In this document: in pieces, positions 9,847-17,620 of the stretch | How the letters are laid out: each line of letters starts with the position of its first letter | Position numbering within the stretch: position 1 is the first letter of the stretch | Assembly: GCF_015694735.1 (NCBI RefSeq) | Contig: NZ_JADQDP010000002.1 | Coordinates: 1,240,001 to 1,304,000 of the forward strand | Reading direction: 5' to 3' | Origin: Hymenobacter properus | GTDB taxonomy: Bacteria > Bacteroidota > Bacteroidia > Cytophagales > Hymenobacteraceae | Length of the DNA: 64,000 bases | Notes under the pieces: model-generated | Database searches by the model: none | What the model was told of the DNA's origin: nothing | The model's input: the letters and a program-made list of their open reading frames with translations, nothing else | Program-made: the position numbers and the translations under genes

Positions 9847-10953
9847 TTACACCAGCGTGCGCAGGGCCTCGCGGCTGAAGCCTTTCATGTCCTCAACGCG
9901 GCCCTGTTGGATTTTCTCCACCCAATCCGGGTCCACGATGAGTTGGCGGCCTACAGCTACGAGGTCGAACTCGTTGCGGTCGAGTCGGCGCAGGAGTTCC
10001 TCGATGCCCTGCGGCTGGGAGGCCTCGCCCGCGAAGCCAGCCAGGAATTCGCCCGATAAGCCCACCGAGCCCACGGTGATGGTGGTTTTGCCGGTAAGCT
10101 TTTTTACCCAGCCAGCGAAGTTCAAGTCGGAGCCTTCCTGCTCAAACTCCGGCTCCCAGAAGCGGCGCTGCGAGCAGTGGAAGATGTCGACGCCGGCTTC
10201 GGCCAGGTGCTGCAGCCAGGCTTCCATCTCCTGAGGCGTGTGGGCCAGTTTCACGGCGTAGTCCTGCTGCTTCCACTGCGAGAGGCGCAGGCTGATGACG
10301 AAATCTTCGCCCACGGCCCGGCGTACTTCCTTCACTAGCTCCACGGCCAGGCGGCTGCGCTGGGTGAGGCTGTCGCCGCCGTAGGCGTCGGTGCGCTCGT
10401 TGAGGCCGGCCCAGAAAAACTGGTCGATGAGGTAGCCGTGGGCGCCGTGCAGCTCCAGGCAGTCGAAACCCAGCCGCTTGGTATCGGCGGCGGCTTGGGC
10501 GAAGGCGGCAATGGTGTCGGTAATGTCGTTTTCGGTCATGGCCTTGCCGGTGAGTTCGCCGGGCTTGAAGAGGCCGGAGGGGCCTTCAAACTGTTCCGAC
10601 GGTTTCCAGCCGGAGCGGTGCTCGGCCATCACGCCCATGTGCCAGAGCTGCGGGCCCATTTTGCCGCCGGCCGCGTGCACTTCGTCGATGACGTGCTGCC
10701 AGCCGGCCAGCGCCGCCTCGCCGTAGAAATGCGGAATGTTGGGGTCGTTGGACGAGGCCGGGCGCTCCACCACGGTGCCTTCGGAAAGAATAAGGCCCAC
10801 CTGGCCCTCGGCCCGGCGGCGGTAGTAGGCGGCCACGTCGGCGCCCGGTATGCCGCCCGGCGAGAAGGAGCGGGTCATAGGGGCCATGACAATGCGGTTT
10901 TTGAGTTGAAGGGATTTCAGCGCGAATGGCGCGAACAGGGCGTTGATGGACAT
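9847..10953 (-). CDS. alkene reductase, Old Yellow Enzyme family
   Basis: The protein is 368 residues and forms an FMN-binding TIM barrel. The OYE markers are IVMAPMTRSFSPGGIPG near the N-terminus, GLILSEGTVV, LELHGAHGYLIDQFFW with the substrate-binding histidine region, NERTDAYGG, and a late glycine-rich FMN phosphate site (TITVGSVGLSGEF). These enzymes use NAD(P)H to reduce activated C=C bonds of unsaturated carbonyls or nitro compounds, often in detoxification. It is a single gene in convergent orientation with the transsulfuration enzyme. The true substrate is unknown. Confidence 0.93.
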   Translation of the reverse strand: MSINALFAPFALKSLQLKNRIVMAPMTRSFSPGGIPGADVAAYYRRRAEGQVGLILSEGTVVERPASSNDPNIPHFYGEAALAGWQHVIDEVHAAGGKMGPQLWHMGVMAEHRSGWKPSEQFEGPSGLFKPGELTGKAMTENDITDTIAAFAQAAADTKRLGFDCLELHGAHGYLIDQFFWAGLNERTDAYGGDSLTQRSRLAVELVKEVRRAVGEDFVISLRLSQWKQQDYAVKLAHTPQEMEAWLQHLAEAGVDIFHCSQRRFWEPEFEQEGSDLNFAGWVKKLTGKTTITVGSVGLSGEFLAGFAGEASQPQGIEELLRRLDRNEFDLVAVGRQLIVDPDWVEKIQQGRVEDMKGFSREALRTLV

Positions 10954-11040
10954 GCTGAGGTAGTTATTTTCAAAAGGAAAGTGGACAACAACCGGGTGGG
11001 GGTGAGGTTTAGTTTTCAGAACATCAAGCTGATTTTTGAC

Positions 11041-11226
11041 CGTCGTGCTGCGCGCAGTCGAAGCATCTTCACCCTCCGTCTGTCCTCCTGAGCATGCTGC
11101 GGCTCAGGCAGAGACGAAGGACCCTATCCAGCCCGAGCAAGAAGTGTTCAGCGGTGATAAGGTGCTTCCTTCGTCAGCATGACAGACGGGGGGTAGAGAT
11201 GCTTCGGCTGCGTGCAGCATGACGTT
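11041..11226. repeat. composite repeat: family 1-like element nested in a family 2 element
   Basis: The outer arms are family 2: CGTCGTGCTGCGCGCAGTCG at 11041 against GCTTCGGCTGCGTGCAGCAT near 11202-11221. The loop holds a family-1-like element from about 11074 to 11190, with CCGTCTGTCCTCCTGAGC at the left and CAGCATGACAGACGG at the right, and GACGAAGGACC/GGTGCTTCCTTCGTC inside. It lies between the divergent OYE and dacB-like genes. This explains most of the 336-base gap at 10954-11289. Confidence 0.8.
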
Positions 11227-11289
11227 CTTATACTGAAACCCACTCACCAAAAGTCACCCCGGCCCCGTTTGCTGCGTAAGTTGCGGCCG

Positions 11290-12726
11290 ATGCTACGCCC
11301 CTTCTATTTCCTGCTGCTGCTCACGCTGGGCAGTGCCCAATTATCGGCCTGCGCGCAGTCGGCCACCGACAAGCCGGCCGGTGCGCCCGCCTTAGTGCAG
11401 GCCGGCCAGCCGCTGCCCTGGCTTGATTCGCTGCTCACTGCTTCGCCCATTCTGCGTCTGCACCAGGTGGGCATGAGCCTGGCCTACGCCGACAGTGCGC
11501 GCCCGTTCTACGGCTACCAGGACAGCAAGTACTTCACCCCGGCCAGCAACATGAAGCTGTTCAGCCTCTACGCCGGGCTGCACCTGCTGGGCGACTCGCT
11601 GCCCAGCCTGCGCTACTTCTCGCGCCACGACACCCTGTTTTTCCAGGGCACCGGCGACCCCACCCTGCTGCACGGCGACGTGCCCAGCCGCCGCGCCTAC
11701 AGCTTCCTGCTGAACCGGCCCGAAAAGATGCTGGCCTACTGCGACATCGCCTGCGTGACGCCCTACGGCCCCGGCTGGACCTGGGACGACTACGGCTACT
11801 ACTTCCAGCCCGAGCGCGGCCCGTTCCCGATTTACGGCCACACCGTGCGCTTCTACGCCACGCCACCGGCCCCGGTGCGCGCGGCCAAAGGCGCCGCCCG
11901 GCCGGCCGTGGCGCCGCAGTCGCGGGTGCGGGTGCTGCCGCGCTACTTCGCGCCGCTGGTGGGGCCGGCCCCAGCCAGCCTGCTCACCCCCGGCCTCGAC
12001 CCCGACACGCACGTCATCCGGGCGCTGCACGAAAACCGCTTCTACGTGCTGCCCACCGTGAAAAAATGGGTTGATGAAACGCCCTTCGTGACCAGCCGCG
12101 GCCTGATGCTGCGGCTGCTGGGCGACACCCTGCGCCGCGCCACTGCCAACGCCCCCTGGCGGCCCCGCCCCGCGCTGGGCGACTCCATCCGCACGCTTTA
12201 CGGGCTGCGCGTCGATTCGCTCTACCGCCGCATGCTGCGCGTGAGCGACAACTTCCTGGCCGAGCAGGTGCTGCTGATGTGCAGCACCAAAATCGGCTTG
12301 CGCGACTCGCTCAGCACCGGCCGCGTCATTCGCTACGCCCGCAAAAACCTGCTCACCGCGCTGCCCGACCCGGTGTATTGGGTGGACGGCTCCGGCCTCT
12401 CGCGCCTCAACCTCGTCACCCCGCGCACCCTCACCGGCCTGCTGCTGCGGCTGCACCAGGAGCTGCCCGAGCGCCGCCTGCTGAGCCTGCTGGCGGCTGG
12501 CGGCGGGCAGGGCACCCTGCGCAAGCGCTACCACGACGCCGCTGGCCCCTGGGTGTGGGGCAAAACCGGCACCCTCAGCAACAACTTGAACGTGTGCGGC
12601 TACCTGCGCACCAAAAGCGGCCGGCTGGTGGCCTTCACCTTCATGAACAACAACCACGTGGCCGAAAGCGGCACCATGCGCAACGAGGTAGAGCGGGTGC
12701 TGCGGCAGGTGCGCGAGCGGCTGTAG
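11290..12726 (+). CDS. dacB: D-alanyl-D-alanine carboxypeptidase/endopeptidase, PBP4 (S13) type
   Basis: The protein is 478 residues from the ATG at 11290. I chose this start because it opens directly onto the hydrophobic signal MLRPFYFLLLLTLGSAQLSAC. The cysteine there may be lipidated. The three penicillin-binding motifs are visible: SxxK as SNMK at about residues 86-89, SxN as SDN at about 319, and KTG at about 425. The long insertion between the first two motifs is the usual S13 layout. The enzyme trims or cleaves peptidoglycan stem peptides in the periplasm. Its gene stands alone, 3' of the nested repeat. Confidence 0.93.
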   Translation: MLRPFYFLLLLTLGSAQLSACAQSATDKPAGAPALVQAGQPLPWLDSLLTASPILRLHQVGMSLAYADSARPFYGYQDSKYFTPASNMKLFSLYAGLHLLGDSLPSLRYFSRHDTLFFQGTGDPTLLHGDVPSRRAYSFLLNRPEKMLAYCDIACVTPYGPGWTWDDYGYYFQPERGPFPIYGHTVRFYATPPAPVRAAKGAARPAVAPQSRVRVLPRYFAPLVGPAPASLLTPGLDPDTHVIRALHENRFYVLPTVKKWVDETPFVTSRGLMLRLLGDTLRRATANAPWRPRPALGDSIRTLYGLRVDSLYRRMLRVSDNFLAEQVLLMCSTKIGLRDSLSTGRVIRYARKNLLTALPDPVYWVDGSGLSRLNLVTPRTLTGLLLRLHQELPERRLLSLLAAGGGQGTLRKRYHDAAGPWVWGKTGTLSNNLNVCGYLRTKSGRLVAFTFMNNNHVAESGTMRNEVERVLRQVRERL

Positions 12727-12771
12727 GGCTGCTTCCCGGCGTATTTTGAGCAGGAATTGACCCCTACTAGC

Positions 12772-13356
12772 ATGAAAAAGCTCTGGTGGACTTTGTTGGT
12801 ATTGGCGTTGGCGCCCTTGGCTGCAGCCGTTGAAGGCTGTGCGGAGAAGTATACATGCAACGTTGATTCATCTCTGGCCCTTTTTGATGTGGAGGGCCTC
12901 TCCCTTACCGCGCAGCAGCGGGGACAACCGGTAGCGGCCGGTGAATCAGTGGTTGCGGCAGATTTACGACTGGTGCTGGAACCGCAAGTGCGCTACTACA
13001 GCCAAAACAAGGGGCCGGGCACCTGGCTGCCGGCCGCCGTGGCCTGCCCGCCCGCCCCAATGCCTGGATACAAAGGCACACGCGAAATACTCGATTCGTT
13101 GGTGGTGCGGTGTGTGTATGCCTACGATGCCAGCCATCCGGCGGGCGCGGTGGCCAATGACTTGCTGCTCCAAGAAGCTAACAGTCAGCTCTTGCCTGCG
13201 GTGCCGCCCCGCGACACCCAGCCAGACCTTTATCCGCTTGGGCTGCGCCTGCGCCAGGCACCCGCGCAACCAGGTCAGCAACAGTTCGTGGTGCGCTTCC
13301 GCCTCACCAACGGCGAATTCTACACGGCCCGCACCCCCGTTTTCACGTTGCGCTAA
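12772..13356 (+). CDS. hypothetical lipoprotein
   Basis: The protein is 194 residues from the ATG at 12772, which opens onto a signal peptide (MKKLWWTLLVLALAPLAAAV). A cysteine in VEGC just after the hydrophobic core may be lipidated. Three cysteines lie in the first 30 residues and another in VVRCVYAYDAS, so disulfides are possible. The rest alternates predicted beta strands (LRLVLEPQVRYYSQ, QQFVVRFRLTNGEFYTARTPVFTL), which suggests a beta-sandwich-like periplasmic protein. I do not recognise the family. It lies 45 bases after the dacB-like gene on the same strand and may be co-transcribed with it. Confidence 0.75.
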   Translation: MKKLWWTLLVLALAPLAAAVEGCAEKYTCNVDSSLALFDVEGLSLTAQQRGQPVAAGESVVAADLRLVLEPQVRYYSQNKGPGTWLPAAVACPPAPMPGYKGTREILDSLVVRCVYAYDASHPAGAVANDLLLQEANSQLLPAVPPRDTQPDLYPLGLRLRQAPAQPGQQQFVVRFRLTNGEFYTARTPVFTLR

Positions 13357-13518
13357 CCGCTCGGCACGAATGCAGCCGGAAGCCTGCACCCGCGGCGAAT
13401 TCATTACGCGCTTGGAAGAAGCCTAGGGGCATACTTTTTCCAACACTTGGAGATTGAAGATAGAGCAAGCGCTTCTACAGCCCCGAGTCGGACAAGGCCG
13501 TAATTGTGCCGACGCTGG

Positions 13519-14757
13519 CTAGCGCGTCAGCACCACTTTCTGCGTGGCTGCCACGCCCGTACCGGCTACTTTTAGGTAGTAAACGCCGGCCGCTAAATTC
13601 GACAAATCGATGTCTGCCGGCACAGAGGGGTGCAGCTCCACGGTGGTGCTCACGGGCTGCCCCAAAGTATTGAACAGCCGGGCTTGCAGGTCGTTGGCCA
13701 CGCCGCCTTCGGGGGCAATGGTTAGAAGGCCGCTGGTGGGGTTGGGAAATACGCTCACCTGCAGGCCGGCGGCCACGAAAGTGGAAGTCACCACATAGGT
13801 AGTCACGGGTTCGTTCACTACGGCGTGGCCCGACTGCGGGCCCGTGGCGCCGGCCGGGATGAGGCCGTAGTACGTGGGACCGGGCGTGTAGGGGTAGGCT
13901 CCGGCGTACTGGCCGTTGATGGTGACGAAGTAGGCATAGGTGCCCTGCGGGTATTCGGGCGTCACGCAGAAGCGGCCGTTGTGCGCGTCCAAGTCGCCCC
14001 GGCCGGCCACGTACTCAAAATCTTCCACGTAGTAGCCCAGCGGTTTGGCCGTGTTGATGGCCGGCCCGGCCGAGGGGGCGGTGCTGCCGTCGGGCAGGGT
14101 GGTGCGGCTGCTGATGTTGCGCAGCCGGTACGAGGTGCGCATGCTTTTGATGGCGCCAGTGCCGTTGGCATTGGCGTAGCCGTAGGCCCCGTAGATGGGG
14201 TAGCCGTCGAAGGCAAAACCGATGATGGGGGAGTGGCGCGTGCTGTCGTGGTCGTTGTAGAGGCAGCGCGGGTTGAGGTGGTGGTGGTACTCGCCGTTGC
14301 CGGCCGGGTGGCCCAGGCAGGAGTCGAAGCTGGGGCCTTCCACCACAATGGCGTTCTGGTTCCACACGCCCGCGTTGTTGTAGCTCATGGCATCTTTGGC
14401 GTTGAAGATGCTCACGCCGTTGCTCCAGATGCCGGTGTGGCCCAGGGGCGTGACCGTGGCCGGGCCGGTGTTGGGCGCCGGCGTGCGGGTGATTTTGAAC
14501 ACGAAGTTCTGGTTGGTGGCCGTGTTGGGGTTGCCGGGCCAGGGGCCGATGGTGTAGGCCGGCACGCCGGTGCAGGTGACGTATACATTGGCGTTGGAAT
14601 ACTGCACCCGCTGCACGTTGCTGGGAATGCCGTTGTAGCCGGTGGCGCCGGTGGTGTTCACAATCCAACCGCTGACAATAGGCGTGACCTGGGCCCGCGT
14701 CAGTTGCGGAGCCGCGAGCAGGAGCGAAAAGAAAAGCAAGTAGCGGTTCCGGAGCAT
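13519..14757 (-). CDS. YHYH-domain protein with T9SS sorting domain
   Basis: The protein is 412 residues from the ATG at 14757, which opens onto the signal MLRNRYLLFFSLLLAAPQL ending near TRAQ. The middle carries the histidine-rich YHYH-family core, here as GEYHHHLNPRC, followed by SPIIGFAFDGYPIYGAYGY, and a later HNGRFCVTPEYPQGTYAYF segment. YHYH proteins are secreted and probably bind a metal through these histidines; their activity is not established. The C-terminus is a T9SS type A sorting domain starting near VSVFPNPTSGLL and ending QKVVLTR. It is transcribed divergently from another T9SS cargo gene. Confidence 0.9.
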   Translation of the reverse strand: MLRNRYLLFFSLLLAAPQLTRAQVTPIVSGWIVNTTGATGYNGIPSNVQRVQYSNANVYVTCTGVPAYTIGPWPGNPNTATNQNFVFKITRTPAPNTGPATVTPLGHTGIWSNGVSIFNAKDAMSYNNAGVWNQNAIVVEGPSFDSCLGHPAGNGEYHHHLNPRCLYNDHDSTRHSPIIGFAFDGYPIYGAYGYANANGTGAIKSMRTSYRLRNISSRTTLPDGSTAPSAGPAINTAKPLGYYVEDFEYVAGRGDLDAHNGRFCVTPEYPQGTYAYFVTINGQYAGAYPYTPGPTYYGLIPAGATGPQSGHAVVNEPVTTYVVTSTFVAAGLQVSVFPNPTSGLLTIAPEGGVANDLQARLFNTLGQPVSTTVELHPSVPADIDLSNLAAGVYYLKVAGTGVAATQKVVLTR

Positions 14758-15123
14758 AGGCGTGGGAATAAGGTGAGCAGCACGAAGAGCAAAGCCTTGA
14801 TATAAACCACGAGGCCGGTCGCCATAAAGGTAGACCAATCACTTGCACGGTGGTTTAAAAACCACCAGGTGCCGCCTTTGCCCGGTGAAGAGTTCACCGC
14901 GCGCGGCAGACGCTCTGTTTGGCCCGTTGGGGCTGAGAAAAGACCGAAAAAAGGCCGCCAGAGGCCCTTTTTCATTCGCTGGGAATATGCATGACTTCAG
15001 CGAGGAATGGTTGGGGTTAAGCGATGGCCGGAAATAAATGCTCGGCACGCCTAACAATTTTGTATCGCCAAAGCGGCACAGTTACCGCCGGCCACTTCCC
15101 CGACAATAGTTCTTTCCAGCGTC
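14758..15123. other. intergenic region between divergent T9SS cargo genes
   Basis: About 366 bases. GGTGGTTT at 14849 and AAACCACC at 14859 form a short inverted repeat that could be an operator. The minus strand reads TACCTTTA at 14825-14832, one base off the -7 consensus, and could serve the YHYH gene. A small two-way hairpin with flanking A and T runs lies at 14947-14972. I see no supportable gene here. Confidence 0.45.
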
Positions 15124-16992
15124 ATGTCCACGTTTGCTTTCGCTTCCAATATCCTGACTTCCGCCCGCCGCTCAACGCTGGCTTCCCTGGGCCTGCTGCT
15201 GCCCGCTGCCGCCTTGGCGCAAGCGCCCACCATCAGCAGCATGACGCCCTCGATGGCCGCGCCCGGTACCACCATCACCATCATCGGCACCAACCTCACA
15301 AGCTTCACCTCGGTGCTGCTCAACGGCCTGGCCGTGCGGGCTACCGCCGGCGCAGTGCCCTCCACCACGGTCACGTTCATTGTGCCGGCTGCGGCCGGCA
15401 CGGGCAAAGTGCGCCTGACGACGGCTGCGGGCACCGCCCTGAGCGCGGCTAAGCTGGGCGTGACGCGCCAGTCGTCGAGCAGCAACTACAGCCAGCTGAG
15501 CAGCAACGCCACCAGCGCCACGGCCGCCGGGGCCTATTCTACGCCAGTGGCCACCGACCTCGACAAGGACGGCTTGCTGGAACTGCTGGTGGGCCAGGGC
15601 GACGGCACCATGATGGACTACGAACAGACCGGCGCGAACCAAGCCTTCAGCACCACGGGTACGCTCATCACCTTCGCCACCGGCGGCACCGTGGACGTGG
15701 GCCTGTACGCCAAGCCAACGGTGAGCGACCTCGACGGCGACGGCCTCCAAGAAATCATCGTGGGCGAAGAAACCGGCAAGGTGTACGTCTACGAACAGGC
15801 CGCCAGCACCGGCACCGATGCTTTCAAGATGAGCCCGGTTAGCACCCTGTTTGCCAACCCCTACGGCGCCACCACCTCGGGCACGCCCAACGCCGGTTCC
15901 TACGCCCGCCCCACCGTGGGCGACCTCGACAGCGACGGTCTGATTGACATTGTGGTGGGCTCCAACAACGGCGCGCTGGTGCGCTACGAGCAGCTGGCCA
16001 GCACCAGCAACACCACGGCCGGCTTCAGCGCGGCCACTACGATTAAGCTGGCCGATGGCACCACAGTTCTCGACGCTGGCGACGTGAGCAAGCCCCTCAT
16101 CACCGACTACGACGGCGACGGCAAGCTCGACATGCTGGTGGGCAACTACGCCGGCAACGTGCAGTTTTACACCCAAACCACGGCCAACGCCTATACTTTC
16201 AGCTTCGTGCGCAACCTGAGCGCCGACGGCACTTCTGCCACCGTCATCAACATGGGCAGCTCGGGCACCAACCCCAGCAGCATGGGCGGCTACGCTGCCC
16301 CGGCCGTGACAGATTACGACGGCGACGGCTTGCTCGACCTCTTTATTGGGAATGGCACTGGCACGGTGTACCGCTACGAGCAAACCCAGTCGGCTGCCGT
16401 GCCCACCCTCACCACGCCGCTGCCGGTGGTGCTCACGTCCTTCGCTGGCCAGGCCGCCAGCACTGGCAACCAACTGAAATGGAGCACCGCCCAGGAAATA
16501 AAAAGCGCCAGCTTCGTAGTAGAAGCCTCGGCCGACGGCAGCACCTTCGCCGCCATTGGCGAACTGGCCGCTGCCGGCAACAGCACCACCGTCCGCAGCT
16601 ATGAGTTCCTCGATGCCTCCGCCACGGCCCTGAGCGCCAGCCGCCGCTACTACCGCCTGCGCCAGGTAGACCTGGATGGCACCACCACCTACTCACCCGT
16701 TGTCACGCTGACCCGCGTTTCGGCCGCCCCGGCCACTGCCGTTAAGTCGCTTGATGTTTACCCCAACCCCTTTGCCGAAACCCTCACCGTGGCCCTGCCC
16801 AGCGCCGCCGAGCCCCAGGCCGTGGCCCTGACGCTGAGCACCTTGGCCGGCCGCCCCGTATACGCTACCCGGTTCGTCCTGGGCGCTGCCCCGCAGGCCC
16901 TCGCCTCCCTGCCCGAGCTGGCCGCTGGTGTGTATGTGCTGCGCCTCACCACGGCTACTGGCATCATCACCCAAAAAGTGACTCGCCAGTAA
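15124..16992 (+). CDS. IPT/TIG and FG-GAP/VCBS-repeat protein with T9SS sorting domain
   Basis: The protein is 622 residues. It has a signal peptide ending near ALAQ (residue 33) and an IPT/TIG immunoglobulin-like domain at about 34-115 (ITIIGTNLTSFTSVLLNG). Five FG-GAP/VCBS repeats lie between about 135 and 425, each with a calcium-loop core such as DLDKDGLLELLVG, DLDGDGLQEIIVG, DLDSDGLIDIVVG, DYDGDGKLDMLVG and DYDGDGLLDLFIG. A beta-sandwich linker (LKWSTAQEIKSASFVVEAS) common in T9SS cargo follows. The T9SS domain starts near SLDVYPNPFAETL and ends ITQKVTRQ. This is a large secreted or surface protein, likely for adhesion or binding. Its ligand is unknown. Confidence 0.92.
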   Translation: MSTFAFASNILTSARRSTLASLGLLLPAAALAQAPTISSMTPSMAAPGTTITIIGTNLTSFTSVLLNGLAVRATAGAVPSTTVTFIVPAAAGTGKVRLTTAAGTALSAAKLGVTRQSSSSNYSQLSSNATSATAAGAYSTPVATDLDKDGLLELLVGQGDGTMMDYEQTGANQAFSTTGTLITFATGGTVDVGLYAKPTVSDLDGDGLQEIIVGEETGKVYVYEQAASTGTDAFKMSPVSTLFANPYGATTSGTPNAGSYARPTVGDLDSDGLIDIVVGSNNGALVRYEQLASTSNTTAGFSAATTIKLADGTTVLDAGDVSKPLITDYDGDGKLDMLVGNYAGNVQFYTQTTANAYTFSFVRNLSADGTSATVINMGSSGTNPSSMGGYAAPAVTDYDGDGLLDLFIGNGTGTVYRYEQTQSAAVPTLTTPLPVVLTSFAGQAASTGNQLKWSTAQEIKSASFVVEASADGSTFAAIGELAAAGNSTTVRSYEFLDASATALSASRRYYRLRQVDLDGTTTYSPVVTLTRVSAAPATAVKSLDVYPNPFAETLTVALPSAAEPQAVALTLSTLAGRPVYATRFVLGAAPQALASLPELAAGVYVLRLTTATGIITQKVTRQ

Positions 16993-17008
16993 TTGTTTAG
17001 CTAAAAAT

Positions 17009-17050
17009 CCAATGGCCTCGGTTTCCTACTTTGGAAGCCGAGGCCATTGG
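17009..17050. terminator. strong hairpin 3' of the FG-GAP/T9SS gene
   Basis: CCAATGGCCTCGGTTTCC at 17009-17026 pairs perfectly with GGAAGCCGAGGCCATTGG at 17033-17050, apart from one base in the middle. The T-rich run follows on the minus strand, not the plus strand, so it is a good RNA hairpin but not a textbook plus-strand terminator. Confidence 0.65.
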
Positions 17051-17200
17051 CATTGGGAGCGGTTCAGCCGGCGGTTGGCTTGGCGGGCCGGACCAGGGAA
17101 AAGCGAGTCCGGAAACGGGTTTAATTGGGGAAAACGCTGCCAGCGGCTGTTCAGCTCTGGAAACTGCCGGGGCGCTTAACGCCTGCCAACGCGGTTGCTT

Positions 17201-17208
17201 TACCTTTG
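17201..17208 (+). promoter_or_regulatory. -7 promoter element (TACCTTTG)
   Basis: TACCTTTG exactly fits TAnnTTTG, 27 bases before the ATG at 17235. It supports that start over an upstream in-frame start at 17031, which would lie inside the hairpin. Confidence 0.65.
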
Positions 17209-17234
17209 CGACACTACGCCTTCAACCCCTTTTT

Positions 17235-17585
17235 ATGCCCGCTGCCCCCCGCCTGCGCCAGCTGCGCCGCGACCGCACCGTGTTCGCGCTGCTGATGAAC
17301 ATCGTCCGCATCTACCTGGAAGAAAGCGACCGGCTGGCCCAGCAGCCCCAGCTGCGCAACGCCCCCGACGCCGAGCTGCTGCACCTGCAGCAAGTGGCCG
17401 ACCAATGGCTGAACCTGGCCACGGCCTACGTGGTGCGCAAGCACCACTGCCCGGCCCACATTGCCATCCAGCTGGTGGCCGAGCTCCAGGCCGAGTTGAG
17501 AGCCAACATACCCGAAACGGAAGTGCGCCGCATGCCCATTGAGGCCGTGCTCACGCTGCCGCCGGGCATGCAGGCCGGGCGCTAA
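17235..17585 (+). CDS. hypothetical protein, small and helical
   Basis: A 116-residue protein from the ATG at 17235, chosen because the promoter element and the hairpin exclude the longer frame. The sequence looks mostly helical and charged (LRQLRRDRTVFALLMNIVRI, then LQQVADQWLNLATAYVV) with no signal or membrane segment, so it is probably cytoplasmic. I recognise no family and see no catalytic motif. It is convergent with the following 617-residue gene, with 35 bases between their stops and no obvious terminator. Confidence 0.7.
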   Translation: MPAAPRLRQLRRDRTVFALLMNIVRIYLEESDRLAQQPQLRNAPDAELLHLQQVADQWLNLATAYVVRKHHCPAHIAIQLVAELQAELRANIPETEVRRMPIEAVLTLPPGMQAGR

Positions 17586-17620
17586 GGGCCTGACCGAAGC
17601 CTGCGACGCGCGCAAGCGAG

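Noticed and set aside
11392..12657. A 421-codon open frame antisense to dacB
   Set aside because: It covers the PBP4 gene, whose SxxK, SxN and KTG motifs are intact. The antisense protein is biased in composition and lacks domains.
14843..15037. A 64-codon open frame between the divergent T9SS genes
   Set aside because: It overlaps the palindrome and hairpin at 14849-14972 and has no protein-like features.
15172..16473. A 433-codon open frame antisense to the FG-GAP/T9SS gene
   Set aside because: It is a shadow of a well-supported gene with five FG-GAP repeats, and is rich in Gly, Ala and His.
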